Shown piece after piece: positions 51,912 through 64,000 of a DNA stretch of 64,000 bases. Location: contig OENT01000746.1 in the NCBI GenBank assembly GCA_900239685.1, positions 1 through 64,000 of the forward strand, in the 5' to 3' direction. Position 1 is the first letter of the stretch; every line of letters starts with the position of its first letter. The notes beneath the pieces were generated by a model. That model saw only the letters and a program-made list of their open reading frames with translations, had not been told where the DNA came from and searched no databases. The position numbers and the translations under genes are program-made. The DNA is from Rotaria macrura (Eukaryota; Rotifera; Eurotatoria; Philodinida; Philodinidae).

Positions 51912-53649
51912 ATAAGTGTATAGTTGGATAGAACCTGTAAACAACGATCGGACGTGGATGCAATTCATAGTTTCACCGAGCTTACATCCCTATTCTTTCT
52001 CATATCTTCTAATTATGAGTATATAAATGAAAAAGTATTTATAAAAATAAAGCGAGAGGACATCGAGCTAAAAGAAAAGGATAATTCTATGTTTGAGAAA
52101 GCCTTCAAAGGCGTGTGCTCTATTTCTATCAAAATAATAAGCACGATGTGTTCAATTAATTTTTTTAAGAGTTTGATAGAATTGAAAATAAGACTTACAA
52201 AATGCGACACATGAGGTGCATGTGAATTGTGTCGATTTTCAAGCATTTGTCCAATCTTAAATCTTGATGACACCATACTCAAAAGCGATTTTTTTCAGAG
52301 AATATTCGAGGATTCGGGCAAACACCTAAAAAGTAACAGTTAGCTGTTTGTATGTGTACGGTTGCGAAACACAGCGTACTTGTGTTAACAAAAATCGACT
52401 GGTTTCTTCGAAGAGGTGACTGTAATAAGCATGATGTCGTATTTGTACGCGTGAGACTACTGTTGTGAGCTACAAGTGCACACTGATGCAATAGAGATAG
52501 TTAATATTCGAAATAGGGGTCTCATGTATCGAAGGCTAAATTAAGGGAAAAGATTTAATTCAAAACAGAATCTTTGAATTCAAAGGGAACTGATATGTAT
52601 ATATTAATCAATATCAGAGCTTCTTGGATAAAAGGAAACTTTTAATCAAAAAATAAGAAGAGAAGCTAATGGAGTGCCATCCATACATATAATAGAGCAC
52701 TATCTAATAATTTCAAAACGAAGTATATTCTGTTTTCTTGCATTCTGATAGTTACTGATACAAAAGTAGGAGCTATACGAGGGAATAGTTGATGCTACAG
52801 TCATCATGCTCAATAATGGCTAAAATATAATCATTACAGAACTGCGATCATTACTGCATTTATTATTATATATTCTCCGATTTTGTTTTATGTATTTTTT
52901 TCTCTTAATTCCAAGGGAGTGATAAACTGATTTCAAGCACAGAAATAAAATGGAAATCAATAGAAACTAATAAGAATGAATGTGGATGATTTTATATCAA
53001 ATTCCTAGAATTTTCAATAAGTGATCCAAGAAAAACAAATGTGTCAACTTTTAGTACAGTTTCTGTAGATTTCATTGCAAGAACACCTGAAAAAAATATC
53101 TGAAGACTTCGCTATTAGTGAATCATAACATTTGTTATTATATACTCATTAGTACGTAGATCAAATAATTCATTCATTTAATGATGTTGAGAGAACGATG
53201 GACAAGCGAGAAGTTACTATATATTGTCCGTTCATTTTCCACTTCGATATCTAGGGCTTCATTTTTTATCACATTGCATGTGCTCTCTTTTTTTTCCCTG
53301 AACAACACAGACATTTACGCAGTTAGTCATTTCTATCTTCGTCCGTCTCAAAGAACATATACAATGTCGATTGTGAAACTTTTATCGATAATATTGGAAA
53401 GAAAGTATTGATTAAATGTCAATATGGTAAAACTACAACGTTAGGTCAAACAGATAATACATATCTTGTAAGTAATCTGCTTTCAAAGATTATATTACTT
53501 TTCCGAAACTTATCAAGGTTTAGAGTTCATGTCAAATATTTGTATTGTTGAGTTTCACAAAGAATTTGATCTTAAATCTTGAATCATTTCAGGCGTACAT
53601 TTCTAAATAAGTTCGACAAAAATGAAAAAGTACTTATTGTTATTGGTTA
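51912..53649. other. Intergenic, possible coding remnant near 53300-53470
   Basis: One frame at 53305-53470 reads NIYNVDCETFIDNIGKKVLI and then KCQYGKTTTLGQTDNTYL up to a GTAAGT donor-like site. It looks more protein-like than its surroundings, but no family or joining exon was found. Confidence 0.3.
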
Positions 53650-54715
53650 AAAATGATTTGTCCAATTAGGTCTTTTTTAACGGATCGATATACACTGGTT
53701 CAGACCCGTTTGGTCCACTCATTAGGGCGAATGAGTGAAATTTCTTGTTTGATCGACACCTTTTTTCCGATTTCGTCAACAAAATATTTCTCCTATTTTG
53801 TCAACAACTTTTCTGTCTTTGACATGCAGCAATTTTATAATTAAGCTTAAGGTCAACAGTTATTGGTCAGTTAGTAGATAACAAAAATACTATGCAATCA
53901 TGAAATTTCAACCTGATTATGACTGTTACCGACATTTTTTATTAGTAAAACAAAATACCAATCGACAAGAAGCACCAAATATAATGGAAGACTATAACAT
54001 TTTAAATTTAAAAAATCATCATGACTAAGTTTCATTATTATTAGTATCTAAGTTGAATGAAATTGTTTTTCCTATAGTTATTATGCGATGAATTTAAGAT
54101 AGGATCTTAACTAGCCTTTTGATTAAGTCGTTGTGGGCGTTCACTTCCTACTTCACAACGCTAATAAGAATTCGTGTTATGAATTCAATCGCATGGGTAA
54201 CACTAATTATTGTAAATTAAACATGGTTTATCCTTTGTTGTTTCAATTATTTATCATGTACATCCTTTTTAAAATTTGTACTATCATTTTGAATAAACAA
54301 ATATATTTTTTATATATAACTACTCCTTTATCATTATGATCCATCGAGTTCCTCTATTCGAATTTTATCTTTTCTAATCACCTCTAAGTGATATGCTTTT
54401 ACTCCATTGGATCATCACTTATATATCACTAGTAGTGATTTGATTTAACACTGTCCTATCAGTTTACAAAGAAACGAAATATTCCTTATGTGGTTAATAC
54501 ATTGAGCCTTAACTTTTCAACCAAACTCTTGATTATTAATTTACGTTATGTCATAAGGAAAGCGATGTTGTCGACAAAATTGGAAACACAAAGTGTCGAC
54601 GAAATGGGAAATAAAAATGTAACGATGCAAGAGGAAAAAAATTTAATCGACGATATAGGAATTTTTTTGTCGACCAAACGGGACAATTAAGTGTATGTCG
54701 ACGAAAGGTGAAAAC
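53650..54715. mobile_element. Probable inverted-repeat element with GTCGACAAAATGGGA-type motifs
   Basis: On the right, 54565-54715 carries four copies of GTCGAC(A/G)AAA-TGGGA-like sequence and GACCAAACGGG. The reverse complement of 53653-53800 carries GTTGACAAAATAGGAGAAA, GTTGACGAAATCGGAAA and GACCAAACGGG in the same order. This is a long degenerate terminal inverted repeat with repeated motifs. The ends and target duplication are not defined. The frame at 54490-54690 is a by-product. Confidence 0.45.
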
Positions 54716-54719
54716 ACAG

Positions 54720-56900
54720 ATATACTTTTTCCGCAGCGATTAATTCAATAAAAGGTTAAAGTATGTTAGGGATATTGTTAAATGACAACAACATTTATGT
54801 GAGCATAATTTCATCATGTTGAGATGTCAATTTTTAATAACAGCAAGTAATGTCAATGATAGAAGCACTATCAAATTCAGCTACAAGAGTTATTTCATTA
54901 TTGTATGATCTGAAGAGGTGCAAATCGCCACTAAAGATGGGTGATAAAGTGTATAATCACTAATAAACTGTGCGATTACAAACAAGTGATACGTTTTTCA
55001 TATTTCCAAATAGTTAATTCTGATGTTGTTAACTCATTCTTGACTGTCAATGAAAGCATTTTGTATTATATATATACATATATATAACGACAAGGTCTAC
55101 ATATTGAGTCATCGTATAGCCCGATTGGATTGCTCTTATTGCTGGTGAAATGAATACGTTTTTTATTCAGTCTAGCCATTTAACGTGATAATTTCTATTG
55201 AATGCCAATAAAGCTTAGATGCTGATATTCTACTATTGATAAATATAAACCTATATCCGATTCAATAGTATTAAGAGCACTTTTAGCAGTCAATTATAGT
55301 TTGTTTACCTAAATTAAAAAGATACATATTGATAAAACAACTAATTAGATAAAAATCATGCAAATGCATCTAGCTTTAATTAGGCTCGAAGTAAAATAAA
55401 ACCAAATAAGAAAAGTATACGAGTATCTTATTTGAAAAAAATAATCCATTTACAAAATGTAAACAATAAATAAAAACATACTTACCATGAATATTGTTGT
55501 ATTTATTTTTGAACTTGATTTATATATATATATATACACCGTATATATTGTCTTTCTTTTTATTTTAGCTATCGAATTATTTTCGTCATTTAATACATAA
55601 AAATCCTTGTACAATGGTTCAAGAAAAGTTAGAATGTCTTGTGACAATAGTAAAATAATGTCACTCCGACATAATAAGAGACTAATTAATCGGAATAGTG
55701 TATGGGCCTACGTGCCTGGATTGGTACTCTAGACACAATATGATCTCATCCATATCAACGATTGAAAGCAATGACGTGGATCTTCTCGTCCACTTTCCGG
55801 AAACCTTCTATAGTCGTTTTCAATGTAATGAAATTTGTTTTCTATCTTGTCTTCTGAACCTCGGCTTAGATTATAAAACATAGATAAATGTAATAGTAGA
55901 TGTTGACTTGTGATAACTTGAGACTACTCTCTTTTTCTCCATTTTTTCATGATGAGCTTATAAATGTATATTTAAATGTCATCTCATGGACCCTTATTCT
56001 CCTTGGATGTGTTTTATTTTTTTCATTTGCATTATATTTCTCATTTTCTCGTGATTTGCTTCTTTTTATTTTTAGTTTTATTTTTAGTTTTTTCGTTATT
56101 CTGTCTTTATCTTATCTTTTTCTTCTTTTCTCATTTCATTTTATGGCCCTCATCGTTCACCTATTTAAACTTTGTAAACGACAGTAACCGGTTATTAATG
56201 TTGTCCCTATAGGACCTAGGAGGGTCAAAAGGTAATGAAAATGCATACAAGTAAAGGTTAGAATGTCTTGGCGAAAATAGTAATGATCATGTTGCTTCTA
56301 CTTTAGATGACATGGATGCATCTGTTGAGATGAAAATAAATACAACATCTAATATTAATTTACCCATACAAACGTCACTCAGGACACGGAAAAGAATCAA
56401 AACACTCAATCCATCAGTAATCAAGAAGAAGAAGAAAACTTAAATACTTTTTGGTTAGCGCTTATTTGCTTTTTACATTTTATTGTTTATGTGTGTACTA
56501 AAACGTTTTTGTATCATTTTATTGTAATGAAATCGTTGTAATACGAACCTTTTTGAAATAAAATGAAAATAAGTATCTACTCGTATGTTTACTTTGAAAC
56601 TATTTAATACTGATATATACTTCCAACAATGAAATAGTTAGAGGAAATAAGTATTACAAAAACAGAAGTGACTGACACAATAAGTCATTTCAAATGAATT
56701 ATTGACAGCAATTTTCTGGATAACATAAGAGGTCACTATAGGAAATAGTAAAAATGTCAACTTTTAAAAAAGCTTTTTACATAATATTTTGCACAACGGT
56801 TCTATCGTTTCTTGCTATTCTACTTGCACTTAAACAGTCGTAATGGATTTATGTGTAATTGTTTTAGAAAATCTTTGATACGTTAAACAATCAATTCAAT
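54720..56900. other. Intergenic, AT microsatellites and weak duplication
   Basis: TTAGAATGTCTTG followed by GAAAATAGTAA-like sequence occurs at about 55628 and again at about 56260, so part of this stretch may be duplicated. A short frame at 56260-56440 ends in a basic KKKKK tail. AT runs lie at 55065-55087 and 55521-55537. No gene is supported. Confidence 0.35.
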
Positions 56901-58560
56901 ATGAATTTTAAGAAAGAAGTCTTGTCATTTCATGGTGAACCATTTTATAATTTTGTCGAACAACAGTGTATGGCAATGTTTCTCGTGACTCGCGAGATTA
57001 TTCTAGTACAAGACATCTTTTCAGTCGAGTTCCTTCTAGCTATTGATGATGTTTTTGTCTTTGTGCAACTTGATTCAGAAGAACTTATTTCATTAAAGAA
57101 AAAAGCGGGAATCTTTCTTAATGATGGTCGCTTTATTTTGAAAAGAGGATTAATGTCCAAGGTTGAAAATTCTCTTAAAATTCTTCGTACTCTTGATCAA
57201 GAATATTTGACATCTTCGAATCACCATAGCTCGCATAATTCTTCTGATCTAGTTGTACCGGAATATTTATTGAAGAAATCTCTATTCATTCAAACACTTG
57301 CTGCATATTCAAAACTTATTGTCGACTGCAAATATGACCTTACATTCTTAAACATTATATTGAATAACATGATTAGAAACTTAGTAACTGAAGAAACAGT
57401 TTTTCTTTATGAAACTGTTGTTCGTCAATTTGCAACAAGTCTAGACATATTTGGAGGTCGCACTGCTTACGACTTCGTACGCTTAAATATTCCTGCATTA
57501 CTTCGAAGTGTCCAAGTTATTCAAGCTTATATTGCTGCTTCAGATAATCACCTAACCAAAGGACTTTTTAACTATGAAGGCATTATAAATTATTTTAATA
57601 TGAATCAATCAACATCAGCGTTTGTTGCAGAAGATACTACCGCAGTTGTTCCTAAAGTTACATATGATGCAAAATCAAACACATTTGCGGGATTTTCTCT
57701 TCCATTGATAGCAATGGATTACGAATCCATAATTCTTACTCAACCGACTTATTCAATCGTCTTGAAGCATGGTATTCTGATATTACAAGAGCAACATTAT
57801 TGAACGCCTATGTTATTCAACCATTTTCATCCTCACTTAACATCTCACCGTATATTTTTGCAGCTTACGGTACTGATAATAAATTTGTATCATCAGATGT
57901 TATTTCTCGATGGTACAAAATTTATCAAGAATGTAAAGCTAAAGGTATACGTATTCTTGGCTTTTCAACTGATTGCAACAGTGGTTATTTTCATTCTATG
58001 CGATCATCTCTCGGTTGTTTTGCTAACTTTACTTTTGATGGCTATCTTGATTTATTACCCGTCGATCTTCCAAGTTCTTGTTGTTGGTTCTTGATGCAGT
58101 AGAAACAACTTTATGTGTGTTATCCAAGATGCAATTTGTAAATGCACTAAGCTACGCAATAGACTTTTGTCTGAAACAACACATTTACTTTTAGGAGAAC
58201 AATTAGTTAACATGGAACCACTACTATAAATCATTAATAATTATTCAAAACTCGATCTTTCATTAGTATTCTCGGATTTAAATCCAAAAGACCGACAAAA
58301 TTATAATTCAGCACAAAGATCTCTAGCGGAAACATACTGACTTAACTTGACAACATTCCCAATTCGTCGGACATAAATATATATTTGCCACGTATGTAGA
58401 AGCAACAAGTATAAAAATAAATAAATCTATAATTCTCACTGCCTTCGGTAAAACACTTCTAATTATTTGTATCAGTTTTTCAGAAAGAAGATTGAGATAT
58501 ATTAAGAAATATATCGACTCCAATTTGTGGAAACTAATCCGGAATAAGTTTATCTACCAC
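56901..58560 (+). pseudogene. Decayed multicopy-family protein, possibly transposon-derived
   Basis: An open frame of 300 codons from ATG at 56901 is broken near 57745 by a frameshift; the protein continues at 57750-58100 in another frame (SRWYKIYQECKAKGIRILGF, then STDCNSGYFHSMRSSLGCFA). A TAG follows, then another shift near 58120 (DAICKCTKLRNRLLSE), a stop at about 58227, and a further piece (DLNPKDRQNYNSAQRS). These blocks resemble a long uncharacterised protein found in many copies in cnidarians, sponges and rotifers that I associate with mobile elements. That link is from memory and uncertain. There is no RT or clear DDE triad in what remains. Confidence 0.5.
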
Positions 58561-59466
58561 ACTCGATAGCACACCATGAGTACTGTGAAGTTGATAAAAA
58601 CGATTTTGCGTTAGCAAAAAGGGCTCATAATTAATTATAAGAAACGAATTAGAGAATTCAAGTGTTTCCAAGATTGAAGAAATATAAGGCTAGTCTATTA
58701 TACTTATGCACAACTGTTTTTAGTTTGGATCTTATAATTCACAGGCTTTTCATTAAAAGATAGAAAAACTTAGTTTAAACAGTATCTTCCGTCTATTGTA
58801 TTACTTTGCCAATCTAGTGAACAGAAAACGATGTAAGAGCATATGTTATGGACCGATATACTGTTCGCTCCTAAAGGTATTCACAATTTTCAAAACATGA
58901 TTCATTTTTAGATCCTGTTATCCTTAAACACGTATTCTTAGTTAACTTGGTTATTATTGTTTCATTTTACACTTTCGATTAGACAATGTCATGTATCAAT
59001 ATCCTTCTTATCTAGAAGAACCGTGTCTTCAAAATTGTCAATACCTTTAGGAACGAATAGCATATCTTTATCTAGTGACTGAATTGGAAAAGTGCTTTAG
59101 TGGATTGCAACTATTGGATAAACTAAGTTTTTCTATCCTATATTGAAAAGCCTGTGAGTTATAAAATCCAACCTAAAATACTTTGTGGTTAAACATAAAA
59201 GAACAGCCGTAAACCAATCCAAAATCGTTGATTCATATTGCGACAGATTCTAGATGAAGCCTAAAAGAATAGAAAACGATAGGTATTTCTCATGTTAATT
59301 GTATGTTTTTTAGGCGTGGAAAAGTCAAAATATATATAAATATCATTTCGAATTCTTGCAAAAAACTAGAATATTATATCTATGAACATTATTGTTAAAA
59401 AAAGAAAAAGGTTCACAGCATGGTATTTTTTTCAATGAATGAAAAAACTGAAGAAAAAAACATTTT

Positions 59467-61138
59467 TTGAATTTCGATTGTTGGATCATTGGGTACGGTT
59501 CAATAAAACAAGTATATACAACGCCGTCTCTACTGCAAATGATGACCAATACTTGTGTATATTTTCTTTCAAACGAAGGCGATCCTATACTGCAAGAGAG
59601 CAGTTTTTATAATCCATCTGGCATCACATCAAATGTCAAACAGGGAACATTAATAGATCGTAAGTGAAGCTCTTTCGTCTGAGTCATAGAAGTTTTCTTA
59701 TTCATATATATGTTCATATTTGCTTATTTATTTATTTTCATGAAAGGTTGGGATGGCAACAAAATAGTTAAAAGTACAGTATCTCATGGTAGCAAGGAAA
59801 TAAAGAATCGAACCGTGTCAATGTTTGTTGCAAGTACGGGTCGCTGGTTGCCAGACTTACTTAGAGAACTGTGGTATGAAGCCCGATTGTTTTAATCTTT
59901 TCTTCGGCGATTGATTTGTTTTCTTATTAATATCAACCTAGGAAAATTCAAATAGCAGGTGGTCTTCATGAACTGCGCACATATTTTTGTTTCGATATTA
60001 GTGGAGAATAAGATTTCAAGAAATTAACACCACTTGCGCAACAGCAATTCTATGGTAGTTTACACGACGATTTATTATCTTCGACATCAACATATGCCCA
60101 ATTCAAATATTCTCTTGCTCAACTTTTCATTACCATTAAATTGTTTTGTTATGCCATACATTCACATGGTCGAGAGAGTCATTTTCTTTCTTAAAGCCAA
60201 GACTCAATGCATTAAAATTGAATAAACCATGCGCATTAGTTCAAAATATGGTATTTCAACCAAAAAATCAAATGGCTCTTCGAAGACGTAGTGCCTAACA
60301 TTTAGTTCACTAAGGTTGTCTTATCCAAATGTTTATTAATGCATTAAACGTTTTACTTTCTATGGACGAAAAAATTATCGAGGATAGTTTAAATGGCATA
60401 AATGAAACATTTGAAATAGAAGCTAAAGAGAAAGTATTTATTTAGTTGATTAAAAACATTTCGTGATTTTTTCGTCAAAAATACCTGTCATAGATAAAAA
60501 ACTCATTTGGCACAGCTTTTTAAAATTGAAATGCATCGCATTGCAATGGTATTCCAATTCAGCCACTAGAAGTGGGTATCGAAATAGCTACATCTGCAGT
60601 AGCACTGATTTTCAGATTGTTGCTAACACCATTAGTTTTGATATTTTATTATGAAAGTTTAAATAAAAACAATTCGAGTGGAAATACAGATAAAATATAC
60701 TTATAAAGACAGAAAAGAAGAAAAAACTATTTTTCAAATAGAAAAGTTTATTATCCAGAATTAAATTACAAATTCATTTTTAAATCTTGCATAACTGATC
60801 GGTTTTTTCGAGCTCAACGTGCAGTAGTGGACGATATTCTCCCTGATCTTGTCCAACGACATTTATTAATTGAAAGTTGTAATGAAACAGGTTTCTTCGA
60901 CAGTGCCAGTGTTTCATCGATAAAAACGTATCTAAAATGCATACCAAGTACTGATGATGGGCAACGTTTTCGAGAGACTTTGTTAGGTGTGCATGGTATT
61001 GCATACGATGACTATAAAAAAATATTTTCAGAATCATTTTTATTGCCAGCTAATTGCCGTTTAACAACGTATGGTTCTAATATTATTGATCAATCACAAT
61101 ATAAATCAGTTATTAATAAAAACAGTAGAAAATTTTAG
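59467..61138 (+). pseudogene. Decayed gene, tentatively DUF3987-like, with two retained introns
   Basis: Exon-like blocks 59467-59659, 59747-59873 and 59942 onward join in phase across GT..AG introns of 87 and 68 bp. The joined sense reads CVYFLSNEGDPILQESSFYN, then DRWDGNKIVKSTVSHGSKEI, then STGRWLPDLLRELW. An in-frame TAA at 60009 interrupts it, but the same frame then continues to about 60198 (LTPLAQQQFYGSLHDDLLS). After further breaks, 60795-61138 gives an intact C-terminal block (DDILPDLVQRHLLIESCNE, then a helical stretch ending at TAG). The EGDxIL and STGR motifs recall a primase/helicase-like DUF3987 family multicopy in rotifers; this is from memory. Confidence 0.4.
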
Positions 61139-62377
61139 CACTAACGTCTTTCTGCGATGCTTTCTATATGTTGACTGTTCTCTATTCATTTACAACTAAC
61201 TAGAAAAAATTTCAGGTGATATAAATTGTACTCATGAGAAACTAACATTAAATTTTCCAGGTAGCATTGTCAATTCTAAAATATTATCTCCAGATTATCC
61301 TTAACAGTTTTTGAAAAATTTGACTTATGCTCATAATTGTTTTCGTCAGCTTCAAGTGGTAATGATCGTAATCCACAGGCACAAACACCGCACGAGTCAC
61401 ATAATATAAAACAGAAGTCTTCTATCCTTACAGAAAATGACTCGATTCAAAACAGACTGCATTGAATCATAATTCAGAAAGAAACAATGAAAAATGTCAA
61501 CATCGACTCAATAAGTACGGCAAGTCACAGAACGTACGTCATGAAACCAGTATCAGCAAGTAATGTTTCTTTGGTGCAAGCATATTTTTGTTGTCTTATC
61601 ACATATTTTTTTATTCCATTGAGAACAAAAGCACCCAAACCGCCTAAAGTTATCTATCTATTGACGTGAATATTGTGATTCGCAAACATTCCAGTTTCAT
61701 ATAGAATAACAACGTAGATCTGAGAGGGTCAACTAGATCCTAAATTCAACACACATTATGAAACGTTTTCAAAAAATTTTCACTTGACTTGTATAGGACC
61801 TCAATGCAAAGCCCGAAGATAGAAACGATCGGTCACCTGACTAAACACTAACTTCGCATCAAAATAACGATTTCCAATCTATAACTAGGCCTAAAGCATA
61901 ATCTTCCGTGACCTTCGCCATATCAACTGAAAAACCCCAAAATCGAACTTCACTTGAAGAAAAACTATCTCAAGGTTTAGTTACGTTATAAAATGAATTA
62001 TAGAAGCAGCATTCTACTAAACAAGAGTAATTTCTAATATGTACGTTAACATAACCAAAACAATTTCGCCACTCTCCGCAAGCAACCCATAAAAAGCCTG
62101 TGAGGGATGCGTTGAGTACTCGAAACTTGAAATAAACATTTTTTTCTCGCTCTGTTTCATATTCGAGCCCATCGAGTCCATCGAAAATGGAACCTTCGGA
62201 ACCATTCACATGTCGCACATTGTTTTTCCAGTACTCGGATCAACTTCAACTACTCGAAAACCCTCGAATTATCGAGAAGTCGAAGTGGCAGAGCTTGTCG
62301 AGGATAGGGATGCAACGAATCTTTATTTTTTGGACAAAGATTGATTTTTTTCTGAATGAAAACCCACCAAATCCAAC
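61139..62377. other. Intergenic, no supported gene
   Basis: A short piece at 61215-61305 (NCTHEKLTLNFPGSIVNSKI) may be a further scrap of the preceding decayed gene. Nothing else is recognised. Confidence 0.35.
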
Positions 62378-62605
62378 AAAATCTTCGTGCCAATTATAAT
62401 CAGTTTTAATCGCTCTTTCTAATACTGGTATTGATTTACCAAATCCTTGCCAAATCTTGCGTAAGATTTGGTGGGATTTGATGAAAATGGCGATATATTT
62501 AACAAATCCCACCAAATCTTACGCAAGATTTGGCAGGGATTCGGTTAATAAATACCAGTATTAGAAAGAGCGATTAAAACTGATTATAATTGGTACGAAG
62601 ATTTT
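62378..62605. mobile_element. Fold-back palindrome, 103 bp arms, 22 nt loop
   Basis: The left arm begins AAAATCTTCGTGCCAATTAT. The right arm, read backwards, is the same with G to A as the one clear change in the outer half; the inner half has a few mismatches (CCTTGCC against CCCTGCC). The inner part is itself built from AAATC(C/T)-ACCAAATCTT words and CTTGCGTAAG/CTTACGCAAG. The whole could fold into one long hairpin, as in fold-back MITEs. No target duplication is obvious. The two frames drawn over it are by-products. Confidence 0.7.
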
Positions 62606-62927
62606 GGAGCCTATGGGGTATTCTACTTCAAACTGAAATCAAAACAAAATTCACACTATCACAACAAGTCAGATTCAGTAACTCGGACATGAAACAAAGC
62701 CTGAGAAATAGACAAAATTCCAACCACTGTCATTCCAAGATCAACAAAACTGTTCTCCACGAATCAGTTAACGACGACCGCAAAGACAACAAACAAAACA
62801 AATCAATGGTATTCTGAATGCCCATATAAAAAAACCTTTCATGAATTCAGTTGGATTCTGAATTCGTACATACATGTATGCATATTATGGGTGTGTTTTC
62901 TTTTTGGACGATGGTCTAGGGGTCTTC

Positions 62928-62961
62928 CTGAATTCATATATTCATGCATATATGAATTCAG
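62928..62961. repeat. 34 bp near-perfect palindrome CTGAATTCATATA...
   Basis: CTGAATTCATATATTCATGC and its continuation read almost the same on the other strand. Several more GAATTCA copies lie within 62830-62970, so this may be the end of another small element. Confidence 0.5.
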
Positions 62962-63589
62962 AATTCAGGTTCAAGCATAGAAGGAAAGATTCATGACGAT
63001 CCTCTATATAGTAATTTCTTTTGGAAATGATGGATCATTTATTTTGTTTCGATTTCAGATTGAAATCATACATCCCATTGTATGATCAAACAATAAATGC
63101 TTGGCACTAAATAGTAGATAATTTGCAAGAGACATTTACTCGGTGAAAGAAAAGATTCTTCATATCGAATATTATGACATACATAATAGATACAGAAAGA
63201 TTTTGTCAAAACAACAGTATGTCGATTTACGTCATTTAATGACTCCGCATCGGTGGTGCGCTTTTATTTTTACTTTCATAAGTAGAATAATAACGGAAGC
63301 AAAAAAATGTGGAAAGATAGAAATATGTGTGCTAAAGCATTTGAGAAAAATTCATCTTTATGTAAATGTCATCTTTTTTTTTCCTTGCTTGAAAGAAACA
63401 GACTAATCAATGATGGGGTGAATATCTATTGCAAAAACGATTCTGCCATATTTATGTATTTTTGCCAACTATCTATGAATCATCTTCAGCGATAAACAGA
63501 AGCTGTACGAATATCAAAAGAGCAATCACACGGCTTAAAAACTCAGTCTGTATAATCTATGCTATTCAACAGTTCTGAGTCATTTGAGA
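62962..63589. other. Intergenic, nothing recognised
   Basis: Overlapping short frames at 63143-63406 and 63307-63495 have no domain, signal peptide or clear splice partner. Confidence 0.4.
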
Positions 63590-63842
63590 TAATTAAATAG
63601 CTACTGCAAAGATTAAATAGATATAGAATGTTTTAAATAGCTGTAGCTATTTAAATAGATACTCACTATGAATACATCAGGAGGGAAGATTAAATAGCTA
63701 TGATTATTGAAAGAGATACTCAATCATTTATAAAGAGAAGAGGAGATCAAATAGCTTTAAAAGCGAATAAGTAGCTGCACCAAGTTTTAAATAGCTATAG
63801 GGGTGTTTAAATAGTTATGTAGAAATTAAATAGCTGTTGTGT
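63590..63842. repeat. Cluster of about nine AAATAGCT-like motifs
   Basis: TTAAATAGCT or a one-base variant recurs at about 63592, 63612, 63632, 63648, 63689, 63750, 63786, 63806 and 63826, in one main orientation. One AAATAGCTGTAGCTATTT palindrome starts near 63633. Spacing is irregular (16 to 60 nt), so it is not a simple tandem array or a CRISPR. Confidence 0.6.
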
Positions 63843-64000
63843 CTTGTACGGATATAGAGATGAGTAAGCATTAAGTGAAAAAATAAGTAGTGGAATCTTT
63901 CAAAATACTTATCCTGAGAAGAAAACGTATCTCTTTTGAGAGTGACCCGATAAATACAACAATCTATGCAAATATTAAACCAATTTTAGTAAGTATTGCT

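Noticed and set aside
55900-56212. Two overlapping frames rich in Phe, Leu and Ser
   Set aside because: Low-complexity pyrimidine-rich DNA that mimics membrane helices in both frames.
56901-58560. Retrotransposon reverse transcriptase
   Set aside because: No YxDD box or other RT motif is visible in any frame of the relic.
63590-63842. Possible CRISPR array
   Set aside because: Motifs are short, variable and irregularly spaced, and the genome is eukaryotic.

Overview
This 64 kb window is AT-rich nuclear DNA from an animal. Genes are cut by spliceosomal introns, many of them very short (47 to 90 bp), and sit among long non-coding stretches. A bdelloid rotifer (Adineta/Rotaria/Didymodactylos type) is the best fit. 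Supporting points are a secreted Kelch protein built on the HTASVL-NGKVLVTGG repeat, a decayed LDLRa/EGF/7TM receptor, an F-box relic, and splice-acceptor-like sites just upstream of start codons, as expected for spliced-leader trans-splicing. The assignment rests on remembered family character, not on a search.

Layout, left to right. 0.4-0.9 kb: a small Thr/Ser-rich surface protein. 1.2-2.5 kb: a 1.3 kb inverted-repeat element with a 384 bp Harbinger-like MITE nested in it. 5.9-7.3 kb: a six-exon gene for a multi-pass membrane protein of unknown function. 8.9-9.3 kb: the last two exons of another membrane protein. 9.5-22.5 kb, minus strand: the main gene of the window, an eight-exon TFIIIC subunit 1 (GTF3C1). 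All seven introns join in phase to give 2121 residues, close to the vertebrate protein. Its second intron holds an assembly gap flanked by a 214 bp, 99% identical inverted repeat. 24-29 kb: two decayed genes (F-box; EGF/7TM receptor). 29-35 kb: transposon debris and small GC-richer patches.

35.4-36.1 kb: a RING/TRAF-type zinc-finger protein. 36.9-37.4 kb: a small two-exon membrane protein. 41.5-44.8 kb: a three-exon secreted Cys-rich plus seven-repeat Kelch protein. 48.2-48.6 kb: a single-exon orphan. 50.3-51.0 kb: a two-exon ARF-family GTPase whose catalytic Gln71 is replaced by Arg. 51.5-51.9 kb: a 400 bp MITE. 53.6-54.7 kb: a probable inverted-repeat element with GTCGAC-type motifs. 56.9-61.1 kb: two decayed genes of multicopy families. 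62.4-62.6 kb: a fold-back palindrome. 63.6-63.85 kb: a cluster of AAATAGCT-like motifs.

The genes do not form a pathway. They are ordinary eukaryotic neighbours covering Pol III transcription, ubiquitin signalling, membrane traffic and the cell surface, separated by mobile-element remains. I found no CRISPR array, no operon and no convincing tRNA or rRNA gene. The most notable items are the Gln71Arg ARF with a C-terminal extension, a canonical C2H2 zinc finger inside the TFIIIC subunit, the palindrome at the gap, and the nested MITEs.
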